DNA of 32,249 nucleotides from Actinomycetota bacterium (GTDB taxonomy: Bacteria > Actinomycetota > Coriobacteriia > Anaerosomatales > JAUXNU01): contig JAUXNU010000172.1 in the NCBI GenBank assembly GCA_030682655.1, forward strand, positions 1-32,249. The letters run 5' to 3'. A program made the position numbers and the translations under genes. Positions 6,028 to 14,274 of the stretch are shown in pieces (position 1 is the stretch's first letter; every line of letters begins with the position of its first letter). Under the pieces are notes generated by a model that had not been told where the DNA came from, made no database searches, and worked only from the letters and a program-made list of their open reading frames with translations.

Positions 6028-6858
6028 CTAGTTCTGAATCGGCTCGATCAGACCGACTTTGGGAGCCTTCTGGCGCGTGGGCTTGCCGGATCCGTGCCCG
6101 GGCGTGTCATTGTTCCGTCCCCGATAGTTTCCCGAGTGCCGCTTGTAGGAGCTGGACGAAGGTGCTCTCCCACTCCCGTTGCCATCATGCGGGCTCCGGG
6201 CCTCATGTCGATCCATCGCAGGATCCGGATAGTACTCACCAAGCAGGATGTCCCGCCCGTCGGGATCGAGAAACATCACAGGGCTGTCGCCAGCGTAGAC
6301 ATACGCGTTGAGCGAGGCCGGGCTGCCCGCCTTCGGAGGGGCAGGGTCCACCGAGACGAACCGCGCCACGCCGGGGTCGTAGTATCGGGCGGGCAGGTAG
6401 TACAGGCCGGTCTCGGTGTCGTGGTAGTAGCCCCGGTAGCGGAGCGGTTGGCGGGCGGCAAGGCCGCTGGAGTTCCAGTCGATCGCCTCGATCACGCGCC
6501 CCCACGGGTCGTAGCGGTAGCTCGCGACCTCGTTGCCGGAAGCGTCGGCGAGCCCCACGACCGATCCGAGGGCGTCGGTGACGTACGCGTAGCTCGTCGA
6601 CGTGGTCCCGGCAGTCACGACGAGCTCGAGCGGGGTGCCGCCCGGCCCGTAGACGTAGGTGTAGACACGGCCGCCGGAGTCCTTCTCGCTCACGAGCTGG
6701 CTGCCGACCCAGAACGAGTCGGTCGTCTTGGTCGACCCCGGCCGCGCGACGACCTTGCGCTCCCTCATCCCCGAAGCTCCGTGGGAGTACGTCGCGGTGA
6801 CGTCGGCGCTCCCGACGACGGCGAGCTGCCCGAGCGCGTTCCAAGCATACGTGCTCAT
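6028..6858 (-). CDS. Orphan Rhs C-terminal module with short hydrophilic tip
   Basis: Translated from the ATG at 6858 (MSTYAWNALGQLAVV), it contains RHS repeats and the complete RHS-associated core (YRGYYHDTETGLYYLPARYY, then DPDGRDILLG). Homology with the module ending at 9021 extends a little further upstream, to about 6890 (RRTSAASLAG). There is no convincing ribosome-binding site, and the frame is open to a GTG at 7035 without recognisable Rhs sequence. After the core, the tip is only about 65 residues, polar and rich in Ser, Gly, Arg and His, with no membrane segment and no catalytic motif I recognise. It may be a truncated tip. It shares its core end (KAGSP, GDSP, FLDPDGRDILLG) with the module at 553 rather than with that at 7828. 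Confidence 0.7.
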   Translation of the reverse strand: MSTYAWNALGQLAVVGSADVTATYSHGASGMRERKVVARPGSTKTTDSFWVGSQLVSEKDSGGRVYTYVYGPGGTPLELVVTAGTTSTSYAYVTDALGSVVGLADASGNEVASYRYDPWGRVIEAIDWNSSGLAARQPLRYRGYYHDTETGLYYLPARYYDPGVARFVSVDPAPPKAGSPASLNAYVYAGDSPVMFLDPDGRDILLGEYYPDPAMDRHEARSPHDGNGSGRAPSSSSYKRHSGNYRGRNNDTPGHGSGKPTRQKAPKVGLIEPIQN

Positions 6859-6889
6859 ACCCGCCAAGGACGCTGCCGAGGTGCGACGT

Positions 6890-7205
6890 CCGAGCTCGTC
6901 GTTTGATGACACCGGACGGATCCGCACCCTCGGGCGGATTCCGCCCACTCCTTGATGCCTCTCACCTGCTCTTGAATCGGCCTGTCCCAGCCTTGGACCA
7001 GATCGCATGGGAAGCCGCTCATGCCCACTGGACACGCCCTACTGCCTGAGAAGAACCCGAAGGTAGTGCCGAAGGATCGGGAAGAGGGAGGCCTGGCGAC
7101 AGGTGCCGGTGCCTGAGAGGGGTCAATACTCAATCAGCACGAAGGGGTCCGTCTTCGACCGGCATCGACACAAACGACGATCGACCCCATGAGATGTCAT
7201 CGCGG
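6890..7205 (-). other. Region of Rhs debris without a clear gene
   Basis: Between the last recognisable Rhs codon of the 6028 module and the end of the membrane gene at 7206 there are about 315 bp with no gene I can support. Minus-strand frames contain short protein-like pieces (for example RPIQEQVRGIKEWAESARG), which may be remains of a deleted tip. They have no start signal and no family match that I can name. Confidence 0.4.
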
Positions 7206-7505
7206 TCAGCTATCTAGCGCGTTGGCCGTGCTGGATGGCTCGAGCGACCTGAGCGCAAGACACAGGGAGGCCGACGAGAACGCGTGTGTGGCGACAACGA
7301 TCGCGACAACCTGCAGCTGTCCCTTCGTCAGAAGCGCTCCGCCATCGAACGAGAGCGTGCCAAGCAGAACTGTTCCGGCGGACAGTAGCACGAACACCCA
7401 CAAGGCGGTCACGTACTTCTGTTGTCCACCTCTCGATTGTAGGACGCTCACAAGCAGCACGACCCCACTGGCGAGGACTAGACTCACGGCGAGGAAGTAA
7501 ATCAC
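7206..7505 (-). CDS. Small three-pass membrane protein (second in Rhs unit)
   Basis: The 99-residue product starts at a GTG overlapping the TGA of the previous gene (GTGA). Three hydrophobic segments lie near residues 2-22, 31-51 and 62-86, with a short polar C-terminus. It is the third gene of a tightly overlapping set: Rhs tip at 7828, membrane protein at 7502, then this one. I do not recognise the family. It and its neighbour may act together as a two-subunit immunity protein, or they may protect against different tips that once stood here. Both readings are inference from position and membrane character. Confidence 0.6.
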   Translation of the reverse strand: MIYFLAVSLVLASGVVLLVSVLQSRGGQQKYVTALWVFVLLSAGTVLLGTLSFDGGALLTKGQLQVVAIVVATHAFSSASLCLALRSLEPSSTANALDS

Positions 7506-7831
7506 CTAGGTTCTCCCTTCTCGTACGTTCGGCCCTGTTCTCGCAGGCCCTTGCGTGTCGCTTCCATGCGGGAGAGGGCAGGAATCGCAATCAGCAACCC
7601 CAGAGGCCACGCCAAGAGGACCAGGAAGTCGGTGCCCGGGAAGCCCGTTCCTTGAACTGCGCTCACGAAGTCGTAGACGACTAGTCCAGCGACTCCTGCC
7701 ACCTGAATCGTCAGCAGCACCATAGTCACTGGGCGCTCCCACACAGCTGGTTGCCGCTTGCCGCAAAGCACCACAAGCGCGAACCAGGAAGCCCACCCTA
7801 TCACCATCAGTGCTATCAGCAGCACCCTCAT
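7502..7831 (-). CDS. Small three-pass membrane protein, candidate immunity protein
   Basis: The 109-residue product begins at an ATG that overlaps the Rhs stop codon (ATGA), so it is probably translated by coupling to the tip at 7828. It has hydrophobic helices near residues 3-22, 36-58 and 69-86 and a basic C-terminal tail (RKGLREQGRTYEKGEPR) likely in the cytoplasm. The layout mirrors 248-553 behind the Rhs module at 553. Function is inferred only from that repeated arrangement. No sequence family is recognised. Confidence 0.65.
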   Translation of the reverse strand: MRVLLIALMVIGWASWFALVVLCGKRQPAVWERPVTMVLLTIQVAGVAGLVVYDFVSAVQGTGFPGTDFLVLLAWPLGLLIAIPALSRMEATRKGLREQGRTYEKGEPR

Positions 7832-9021
7832 AGTGGACCGCCATGGTCTCGGAAACCGGGAATGTCGCCGCCGTCAACCTCCTCGTAGGATACCGCCGCT
7901 GCATATGCGCACCCAACGCCGGCGATGAAGAAGACCGCGCCCGCAGCGACTGCGGCAACGCCCGCTGGAGCCCCGGCTACGGTTCCAACCCCGAGCACAC
8001 CCATGCATATCAGGAGAAGTCCTCCAGCCATCCCTGCGGCAGCAGCACCTGCAAGCAGCACGGTGGCCGATGGCTGTGTGATGACACTCAGGGCGAAATC
8101 GAGTCCCGGGTCTTCAGCGAGAGGCGTGTGTTTCGGCCCCCATTTCTCAATACCAGTCAGCGGCGATGCAAGACTGACTGAGGCGAACGTCCCCACCCTC
8201 ACGAGCTCAGCCCTATTGTCCTTTGCGGCTCGAGTTCCCCGTCGCTTGTCGACATCCTTCTTCCAGCCCGGCTTGGCCTTCTCCACCGCCTTCACCATCT
8301 TCGCACGGCGCTTCGCCTTGAGGGGACTGCTCTTCGGCGTGCGTATGTAGCTCTGCGAGACGCTGTCCTCGGAATCGAGCCTGCCGTCGCCGTCCACGTC
8401 GATCGTCTCGCCGCTTGGATCGGAATACAGAAGGGGGCTGTTGACGCAGTACACGTACGCGTTGAGGGTGGTGGGGTCGTCAGCCATCGGCCCGGACGGG
8501 TCCACCGAGATGAACCGCGCCACGACCGGGTCGTAGTAGCGGGCGGGCAGGTAGTACAGGCCGGTCTCGGTGTCGTGGTAGTAGCCCCGGTAACGCAGCG
8601 GCTGACGGGCGGCAAGGCCGCTGGAGTTCCAGTCGATCGCCTCGATCACGCGCCCCCACGGGTCGTAGCGGTAGCTCGCGACCGCGTTGCCGGAAGCGCC
8701 CGCGAGTCCGACGACCGATCCGAGCGCGTCGGTGACATACGCGTAGCTCGTCGACGTGGCCCCGCTCGTGACGACGAGTTCGAGCGGAAGGCCGCCCGGC
8801 CCGTAGACGTATGTGTAGACCTTGCCGTCCGAGTCCTTCTCGGACACGAGCTGCTCGCCGATCCAGAACGAGTCGGTCGTCTTGGCCGACCCCGGCCGCG
8901 CGACGACCTTGCGCTCCCTCATCCCCGTCGCGCCGTAGGAGTACGTCGCGGTGACGTCGGCACTCCCGACGATCGCGAGCTGCCCGAGCGCGTTCCACTC
9001 ATACGTGGTCGTGCCCGCCAA
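7828..9021 (-). CDS. Orphan Rhs C-terminal module with membrane-hairpin tip
   Basis: RHS repeats and the RHS core are clear (TTYEWNALGQL, YRYDPWGRVIEAIDW, YRGYYHDTETGLYYLPARYY), ending at SDPSGETIDVDGDG. The only possible start is a TTG at 9021 inside the repeat; an in-frame stop lies a little upstream, near 9085. The N-terminal shell is therefore lost and expression is doubtful. The tip has a basic linker (SSPLKAKRRAKMVKAVEKAK) and then two long Ala/Gly-rich hydrophobic stretches (ATVLLAGAAAAGMAGGLLLI and AVAAGAVFFIAGVGCAYAAA). This suggests a membrane-inserting toxin. Two overlapping membrane genes follow. It is the most upstream module of the minus-strand array, back to back with acuC. Confidence 0.75.
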   Translation of the reverse strand: MAGTTTYEWNALGQLAIVGSADVTATYSYGATGMRERKVVARPGSAKTTDSFWIGEQLVSEKDSDGKVYTYVYGPGGLPLELVVTSGATSTSYAYVTDALGSVVGLAGASGNAVASYRYDPWGRVIEAIDWNSSGLAARQPLRYRGYYHDTETGLYYLPARYYDPVVARFISVDPSGPMADDPTTLNAYVYCVNSPLLYSDPSGETIDVDGDGRLDSEDSVSQSYIRTPKSSPLKAKRRAKMVKAVEKAKPGWKKDVDKRRGTRAAKDNRAELVRVGTFASVSLASPLTGIEKWGPKHTPLAEDPGLDFALSVITQPSATVLLAGAAAAGMAGGLLLICMGVLGVGTVAGAPAGVAAVAAGAVFFIAGVGCAYAAAVSYEEVDGGDIPGFRDHGGPL

Positions 9022-9141
9022 GGACGCTGCCGAGGTGCGGCGCCTTCCATCTTCCGAACAGCGGCACGCGCCGACAACGTGTCATCTTCGGCGCTCTGTG
9101 GCATCTTCTCGGAAGAGCCACTCGCGACCGGGGAGCCGCAT

Positions 9142-10320
9142 GTGAACGTCGTCCTCCCGTACGATCCCGCGCTCGAAGCATACGACCTGGGCCCGCACCA
9201 CCCGCTGCGCCCGGAGCGCTTCTCGCTGGCCGTAAGCCTCATGCGCGCGTACGGCCTACTCGCCGAGGACGGAGCGACCGCCACGACGGCCGACGCGTCC
9301 ACGCCCCGAGCCGGCGTCTTCGCGCCGCGTCCCGCAACCCGCGAACAGCTGGAACTCGTACACTCCCCCGCCTACATCGACGCCGTGATCGAAGCGTCAG
9401 CGCATCCGACGACGTTCCGGCCCCGGCACGGACTCGGCCCCGGCGACACCCCCGCCGCCTCCGGCATCCACGAGGCGGCCGCCCTCGTATGCGGCGCCAC
9501 GATCGCGGCGCTGACCGCCGTGCTCGACGGATCGGCAACCCGTGCGTTCTCGGTCGCGGGCGGCCTGCATCACGCCCACCGCGACCACGCGGCCGGCTTC
9601 TGCGTCTACAACGACCCGGCGGTCGCCATCGCCGTCGCGCGCCGAGTCAGCCCGGACCTGCGTGTCATGTACGTCGACATCGACGCCCACCATGGTGACG
9701 GCGTGCAGGAAGCCTTCTACGACGACCCCTCCGTGCTCACGCTCTCCGTGCACGAATCAGGCCGCTACCTGTTCCCGGGCACCGGCTACGTCCGCGAGAC
9801 CGGTGCCGACGCAGGCGCGGGCTTCGCGCTCAACGTCCCGCTGCCTCCCTACTCCGACGCCGCCTGCTATCGCCTCGTCTTCGAGCGCGCAATCGCACCC
9901 GCCGCCCGCAACTTCCAACCCGACGTCATCGTCGCCCAGTGCGGTGCCGACACCCACGTCTCCGACCCGCTCACGCACCTCGCGCTCGACCTGCCCGGCT
10001 ACCGTGACCTCGTGCGCAACATCATCGGCCTGGCCGACGAGCTGTGCTCCTGCCGCATCTGCTGCACCGGCGGTGGCGGCTACAGCACCTTCGACGCAGT
10101 ACCGCGCGCGTGGACGCTGGTACTCGCGGAGCTCCTTGGCATCGATCTCGCCGAGGAACTGCCTGCCGCCTGGCGCGAGAAGTGTGCACGGTTGTCGGGT
10201 GAAAGAGCGCCGGAGACGCTCACGGGCGAGCGAGGCGCGACGCGGTCCGAGGCCGAGGCGTTCTCGCTCACGGGGCGTGTCCTCGAGCAGCTGGAGCGGC
10301 TGTCCCCGTTGCTGCGCTAG
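9142..10320 (+). CDS. acuC: AcuC-like histone deacetylase family protein
   Basis: The GTG at 9142 follows CGGGGAG and begins NVVLPYDPALEAYDLGPHH, the usual AcuC opening; the frame further upstream runs antisense through Rhs sequence. The 392-residue product has the zinc deacetylase features of the arginase/deacetylase fold. These are GLHHAHRDHAAGFCVYND near residue 141 (active-site His pair), DIDAHHGDG near 179 (zinc Asp and His), CGADTH near 272 (zinc Asp), and GGGGYS near 312 (catalytic Tyr). Bacterial AcuC removes acetyl groups from lysine, classically on acetyl-CoA synthetase. No synthetase or acetyltransferase partner is adjacent. It is transcribed away from the Rhs array and convergently with the next gene. 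Confidence 0.9.
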   Translation: MNVVLPYDPALEAYDLGPHHPLRPERFSLAVSLMRAYGLLAEDGATATTADASTPRAGVFAPRPATREQLELVHSPAYIDAVIEASAHPTTFRPRHGLGPGDTPAASGIHEAAALVCGATIAALTAVLDGSATRAFSVAGGLHHAHRDHAAGFCVYNDPAVAIAVARRVSPDLRVMYVDIDAHHGDGVQEAFYDDPSVLTLSVHESGRYLFPGTGYVRETGADAGAGFALNVPLPPYSDAACYRLVFERAIAPAARNFQPDVIVAQCGADTHVSDPLTHLALDLPGYRDLVRNIIGLADELCSCRICCTGGGGYSTFDAVPRAWTLVLAELLGIDLAEELPAAWREKCARLSGERAPETLTGERGATRSEAEAFSLTGRVLEQLERLSPLLR

Positions 10321-10342
10321 AACCGGCCAGCTCAAGAAGCGC

Positions 10343-10429
10343 TCAGCTCGGGCCGTCCACGAACACGACGTCGACCGCGTAGTCCAGCTCGCCCAGGGTG
10401 ATCTGTTGCCGCTCACGCAGGCCGCTCAC
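10343..10429 (-). CDS. Candidate 28-residue microprotein overlapping the YgjP-like gene stop
   Basis: A GTG (10427-10429) overlaps the stop of the gene above (GTGA) and opens a 28-codon frame ending at 10343. The product is acidic at its C-terminus (LGELDYAVDVVFVDGPS). Third codon positions are G or C in 25 of 27 codons after the start, as expected for coding sequence in this genome, although random sequence of this composition could also do this. It has no family that I know. It could be the degraded end of a longer coupled gene. Confidence 0.35.
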   Translation of the reverse strand: MSGLRERQQITLGELDYAVDVVFVDGPS

Positions 10430-11166
10430 AGCTCGGCCCACGGAGGCACGATCTCGGCGGCGTGGCGCATGGCGCGACGGATCTCGTCCGTGTCGGGACG
10501 GACTCGACGCATCTCGCGCCAGAAGGCTGGCGAGTGGCCCGGTTGCGACATGTGCACGAGCTCGTGCGCCATCACCCATGTCGCGAATTCGGCAGGCAGG
10601 AACACCAGGTTGCGGTTGAGCGAGATCGTGCCGCGCCCGGAGTAGCTGCCCCAGCGGCTGCGCTGCGCCCGCACGCTCACGCAGCTCACCGAAACGCCCA
10701 GCTCCGACGCGATGCAGGCGAGCATGCCTGGCAAACGCTCGCGAGCAGCGCGGTCTCGCCAGCGGCCGAGTGCCCGCAGGCAGGCTTGCGCATCGTCCAC
10801 GGGGCCCGAGACCACGATGAGCCCGCCCCGCTCGCGTGCCGAGCACGACGTCGCGCCCGTGTGGCGGTACTCGACCGGAAGCGTCACGCCGACGGCGAGA
10901 AGCTCCACCGTATCGGGGAGCAGCGCATCGGGACCGGCGGTGTACAGCGCCCTGCGGTCGGCCACGCGATCGAGCCCCCGCTGCGCCCAGCGGGCGTGTG
11001 TGACGACGGCGTCCCGGGCGGCCGCGTGCGGAACTCCGCGCGGCAGCGTGACCACCAGCCCGTCGCGGGCGGTCACCGACAGGCGCAGGCGGCGTGCCCG
11101 TGCGCTCATGCGGACCGTGTAGTCCGGCAGGGGCTGCGGCGCCGGTCCCCGGGCGTCCTCAGCCAC
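10426..11166 (-). CDS. YgjP/WLM-type zinc metallopeptidase
   Basis: The 246-residue product has the zincin motif HELVH, in VMAHELVHMSQPGHSPAFW near residue 204, with the downstream His in GHSPAFW. It is preceded by the family signature RWGSYSGRGTISLNRNL. This is the YgjP (DUF45) group of SprT/WLM-related metallopeptidases, typically about 230-250 residues and cytoplasmic. The physiological substrate is unclear. The GTG start overlaps the stop of the RlmKL gene by 8 nt, so it is the second gene of that operon. The N-terminal half is the beta-rich region usual for the family (LRLSVTARDGLVVTLPRGVP). Confidence 0.85.
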   Translation of the reverse strand: MAEDARGPAPQPLPDYTVRMSARARRLRLSVTARDGLVVTLPRGVPHAAARDAVVTHARWAQRGLDRVADRRALYTAGPDALLPDTVELLAVGVTLPVEYRHTGATSCSARERGGLIVVSGPVDDAQACLRALGRWRDRAARERLPGMLACIASELGVSVSCVSVRAQRSRWGSYSGRGTISLNRNLVFLPAEFATWVMAHELVHMSQPGHSPAFWREMRRVRPDTDEIRRAMRHAAEIVPPWAEL

Positions 11167-13315
11167 GCGCGATCCTCCACGTGCTGTGGACGCCCGGCCT
11201 GCGCGCGAAATCGAACGGGATCGTCTCCGCGGTAATGTCCTCGGCAGTCAAGCCGGTGAGGGCCTCGGTGTCCATGCGGAACTTGCGGCGGTTGTTCGAG
11301 AAGATGAGCGTGCCGCCGGGGGCGAGCAACGCCGCTACGGCATGAATCAGCACAACGTGATCGCGCTGGACGTCGAAGCTGTCCTCCATGCGCTTGGAGT
11401 TCGAGAATGTCGGCGGATCACAGAAGATGAGGTCGTATGCCGCGCCACGTCGCGCGCCCTCGTCGGCGAGCCATGTCAGTGCATCAGCCTGCACGAACAC
11501 GTGCTCGGTGCCGCCAAAGCCGTTCGCGGCCATGTTCTCGCGCGCCCAGTCCATGTATGTCGCCGACATGTCGACGGTGGTCGTCGACGACGCACCGCCC
11601 GCCGCCGCGTAGACGCTCGCGACGCCCGTGTACGCGAACAGGTTCAGGAACCGCGCGCCACTCGCCGCATCGCGCAGCATCGCCCGCGTCAGCCGGTGGT
11701 CGAGAAAGAGCCCCGTATCCAGGTAGTCGCGGAAGTTCACGCGCAGAAGCAGCCCCGACTCCGCCACCGTGTGAAACTCCCGCGCCCCCTCGAGCCGTTC
11801 GTACTGGTCGCTCCCCCGCTGCCTGCGCCGCACCTTCAGGTAGCAGTCCTCGCGTTCCATGCCAAGGACCTTCGGCACCACGTCCACCGCCTCGTCGCGC
11901 CGGCGGTCCGCGGCGTCAGCATCGACAGTCGGCGGCGCCTCGTACTCGGCGATGTGCGCCCAACGCCGCCCAGCGTCGTCACCGGCGCCCTCGTAGATAT
12001 CGACCGCGAGCGAGTACTCGGGCATATCTGCGTCGTAGACGCGATAGCAGGTCACGCCCTCGCGGCGCGCCTCCTTGGCACGGAGCTTCAGGTTCTTGCG
12101 CAGGCGGTTCGCGAACATCTCCTGCCCCGCAGAGAGATCCGCCGAGGAGTCGTCGCCGACTCCTGCTGCGAACACCGCCAGCGTGACCGGAATCTTGCCG
12201 GCGTGAAGCGAATGCCGGGCGCTGACCCGTCGCCCCACGCGCAAGACGAGCGATTCGTCGGGCGCAATCGCCGCACCGCTCCAGCCCGCGAAGGGTCCTC
12301 GCAACCGTTCCCCGAGCGCGGCGTATGCCGCTCCGACATCGCCGCCCAGGCGCTCGCCCCACGGCGGGTTTGTGGCCATGAGCCCGCACTGCGCACCCGC
12401 TGGCGGGACACAGTCCCGCACGTCACCGTCTTCGATCCGTACGCTCGCGCCGAACCCGGCGCGCCGCACACATGCCGAGGCGACCTCGACGGCTCGCGGG
12501 TCGATGTCGTATCCGACGATCGGCGGCAGCTTCTCGCGACCTGCCTCGGCTCGGTCGTCCGCCTCGGCGAGGAGATCGTCCCATGCGTCCGCGTCGTGGC
12601 CGAGCCAGCCTGAGAACCCCCAGCGCTGGCGTAGGATCCCCGGCGCGACGTCGCCCGCGATCATGGCCGCCTCGATCGGAAGCGTCCCCGACCCGCACAT
12701 CGGGTCGACGAACCCTCCGCCGTCCCCGGCGATCGCGGGCCATCCGGCCATCAACAGGACCGCTGCGGCCATGTTCTCCTTCAGTGGCGCCTCGACCTGG
12801 ACTCCCGGTTCGCGGTAGCCGCGTCGGTGGAGCGGGTCGCCGGCGAGATCAAGCGACACGATGGCGCGGTCGCCTGCAACGCGCACGTTGATGCGAACGT
12901 CGGGACTCACGGCGTCAACACTCGGGCGCTCGCCGTACAGATCGCGGAGCCGGTCCACCACGGCGTCCTTGACCTTGAGAGCGCCGAACATCGTGTTCGT
13001 CACGCCAGCGCCGCTGCCTACGAAGTCGACCGCGAGCGTCCGCGAAGCATCAAGATGCTTCTCCCAGGGGAGATCGCGGAGCCGGGCATAGAGCGCGTCC
13101 GCGTCAAGGGCGTTGACCATCGCCAGCTTCAGGAGAACCCGCGAAGCGGTCCGCGACCACAAACATGCGCGATAGGCGGTCGCCAGATCGCCACGGAACG
13201 ACGCCCCCGCGCGGACCGGCTGCACCTCGGTCGCGCCGAGCGCCGCAAGCTCCTCGGCCAGCACGGCCTCAAGGCCTTTTGGCGCCGGAGCGAACAGATC
13301 GAGTGCGCGTGTCAC
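11159..13315 (-). CDS. rlmL: 23S rRNA methyltransferase RlmKL (two-domain fusion)
   Basis: The 718-residue product matches the fused RlmK/RlmL enzyme, which methylates G2445 (N2) and G2069 (N7) of 23S rRNA. An N-terminal THUMP RNA-binding region occupies roughly residues 40-155. The first Rossmann methyltransferase has FVDPMCGSGTLPIEAAMIAG near residue 203 and the catalytic NPPWGERLG near 315. The second has FLNLFAYTGVASVYAAAGG near 565 and FCDPPTFSNSKRM near 645. Length agrees with the E. coli enzyme (about 700). Start is GTG at 13315. It precedes the YgjP-like protease with an 8-nt overlap and follows the NYN-LOTUS gene by 12 nt, so the three probably share a transcript. Confidence 0.93.
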   Translation of the reverse strand: MTRALDLFAPAPKGLEAVLAEELAALGATEVQPVRAGASFRGDLATAYRACLWSRTASRVLLKLAMVNALDADALYARLRDLPWEKHLDASRTLAVDFVGSGAGVTNTMFGALKVKDAVVDRLRDLYGERPSVDAVSPDVRINVRVAGDRAIVSLDLAGDPLHRRGYREPGVQVEAPLKENMAAAVLLMAGWPAIAGDGGGFVDPMCGSGTLPIEAAMIAGDVAPGILRQRWGFSGWLGHDADAWDDLLAEADDRAEAGREKLPPIVGYDIDPRAVEVASACVRRAGFGASVRIEDGDVRDCVPPAGAQCGLMATNPPWGERLGGDVGAAYAALGERLRGPFAGWSGAAIAPDESLVLRVGRRVSARHSLHAGKIPVTLAVFAAGVGDDSSADLSAGQEMFANRLRKNLKLRAKEARREGVTCYRVYDADMPEYSLAVDIYEGAGDDAGRRWAHIAEYEAPPTVDADAADRRRDEAVDVVPKVLGMEREDCYLKVRRRQRGSDQYERLEGAREFHTVAESGLLLRVNFRDYLDTGLFLDHRLTRAMLRDAASGARFLNLFAYTGVASVYAAAGGASSTTTVDMSATYMDWARENMAANGFGGTEHVFVQADALTWLADEGARRGAAYDLIFCDPPTFSNSKRMEDSFDVQRDHVVLIHAVAALLAPGGTLIFSNNRRKFRMDTEALTGLTAEDITAETIPFDFARRPGVHSTWRIARG

Positions 13316-13327
13316 GTGTGGCGGAAC

Positions 13328-14116
13328 CTACTTCTCGCTCGTGAAGCCCTCGACCACGTATGTCCCGGAACGCGGGTCCTTGCGCAGCGAGATGAATCCG
13401 AGTTTCTGGGCGTCTTCGAGGAGTTGCGTGAATGAGCGGTAGCCGTAGGCCGACTCGGCGAACGACGGTTGCTTGCGCTTGATGGTGTCCTTCACGAGCG
13501 ACGAGTGCATCGCATCCACATTCTCGCGCTGAAGCGCCTCGAGCGTCTCGAGTAGCAGCTTGAACGCGGGGCGTTTCTTCTTCTCGACCTTGTCGCCGAT
13601 CGCGGGGGCCTTCGAGGCCGAAGCGATGTCCTCGTAGTAGATGAACTCGTCGCAGCTCGCTGCGAGCAGATCGCTCGTCGAGTCCTTCATCCCCACGCCG
13701 ATGACCGTCTTGCCGTTCTCCTTGAGTTTGGCCACCAGCGGTGTGAAGTCCGAGTCACCGGAGACGACCACGAACGTGTCGATGTGTTCCTTGGTGTAGC
13801 TGAGCTCCATCGCATCGACCACGAGCCGGATGTCGGCGGAGTTCTTGCCGGTCACCCCGCGCTCGGGAATCTCCATCAGTTCGATGCCCAATTCGTGCAT
13901 GGGCGTGACGTAGGTCTGGAACCGCGCCCAATCGGCATACGCACGCTTTGCGACGATCTTGCCCTTCTCCACAAGCCGCTCGAGCACGCGCTTCATGTCG
14001 AAGGTGGTCTCGGCCTTCTTGGCACGAGAGCGACCGCGACTGTTGTCCTTCTCAACCCCCAGCGCGACGTTCTCGAAGTCTATGAATACGGCAAGCGAGT
14101 GAGCTTCATCGGCCAT
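13328..14116 (-). CDS. NYN-domain RNase-like protein with LOTUS/OST-HTH domain
   Basis: I chose the ATG at 14116 (MADEAHSLAVFIDFENVALG) because AAAGGGG precedes it by 6 nt. The 262-residue product begins with a NYN (LabA/DUF88) PIN-like domain. Acidic metal-binding residues are visible in FIDFENV (residue about 13), in KNSADIRLVVDAMEL (Asp), and in VVSGDSDFTPLVAKLKENGK. Residues about 190-262 form a LOTUS/OST-HTH winged helix (AFKLLLETLEALQRENVDA...AYGYRSFTQLLEDAQKLGFI), an RNA-binding module. NYN-LOTUS proteins are widespread in bacteria and are presumed RNA-processing enzymes; targets are unknown. Its place 12 nt before an rRNA methyltransferase suggests, but does not show, a link to RNA metabolism. 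Confidence 0.88.
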   Translation of the reverse strand: MADEAHSLAVFIDFENVALGVEKDNSRGRSRAKKAETTFDMKRVLERLVEKGKIVAKRAYADWARFQTYVTPMHELGIELMEIPERGVTGKNSADIRLVVDAMELSYTKEHIDTFVVVSGDSDFTPLVAKLKENGKTVIGVGMKDSTSDLLAASCDEFIYYEDIASASKAPAIGDKVEKKKRPAFKLLLETLEALQRENVDAMHSSLVKDTIKRKQPSFAESAYGYRSFTQLLEDAQKLGFISLRKDPRSGTYVVEGFTSEK

Positions 14117-14274
14117 GTCGGCCCCTTTCGGCATCGATTATGGGTGCCCAATTGCCCCCCCATATGGATGGTACCACCGCCACAAGCAAGCGAAGCCGGC
14201 AAGAATACGGTAAAATCCCTGCTGGCACACGCCGATACCTATGGAGTATCGCCTTCGTAAGGGGGAGGAGCCCC

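Noticed and set aside
6028-6240. Specific nuclease or deaminase motif in the short Rhs tip
   Set aside because: The tip is low-complexity and polar. A few His residues are present, but no ordered motif could be defended.
11186-12613. 475-codon plus-strand ORF
   Set aside because: It is the antisense of rlmL, which has clear methyltransferase motifs on the minus strand.
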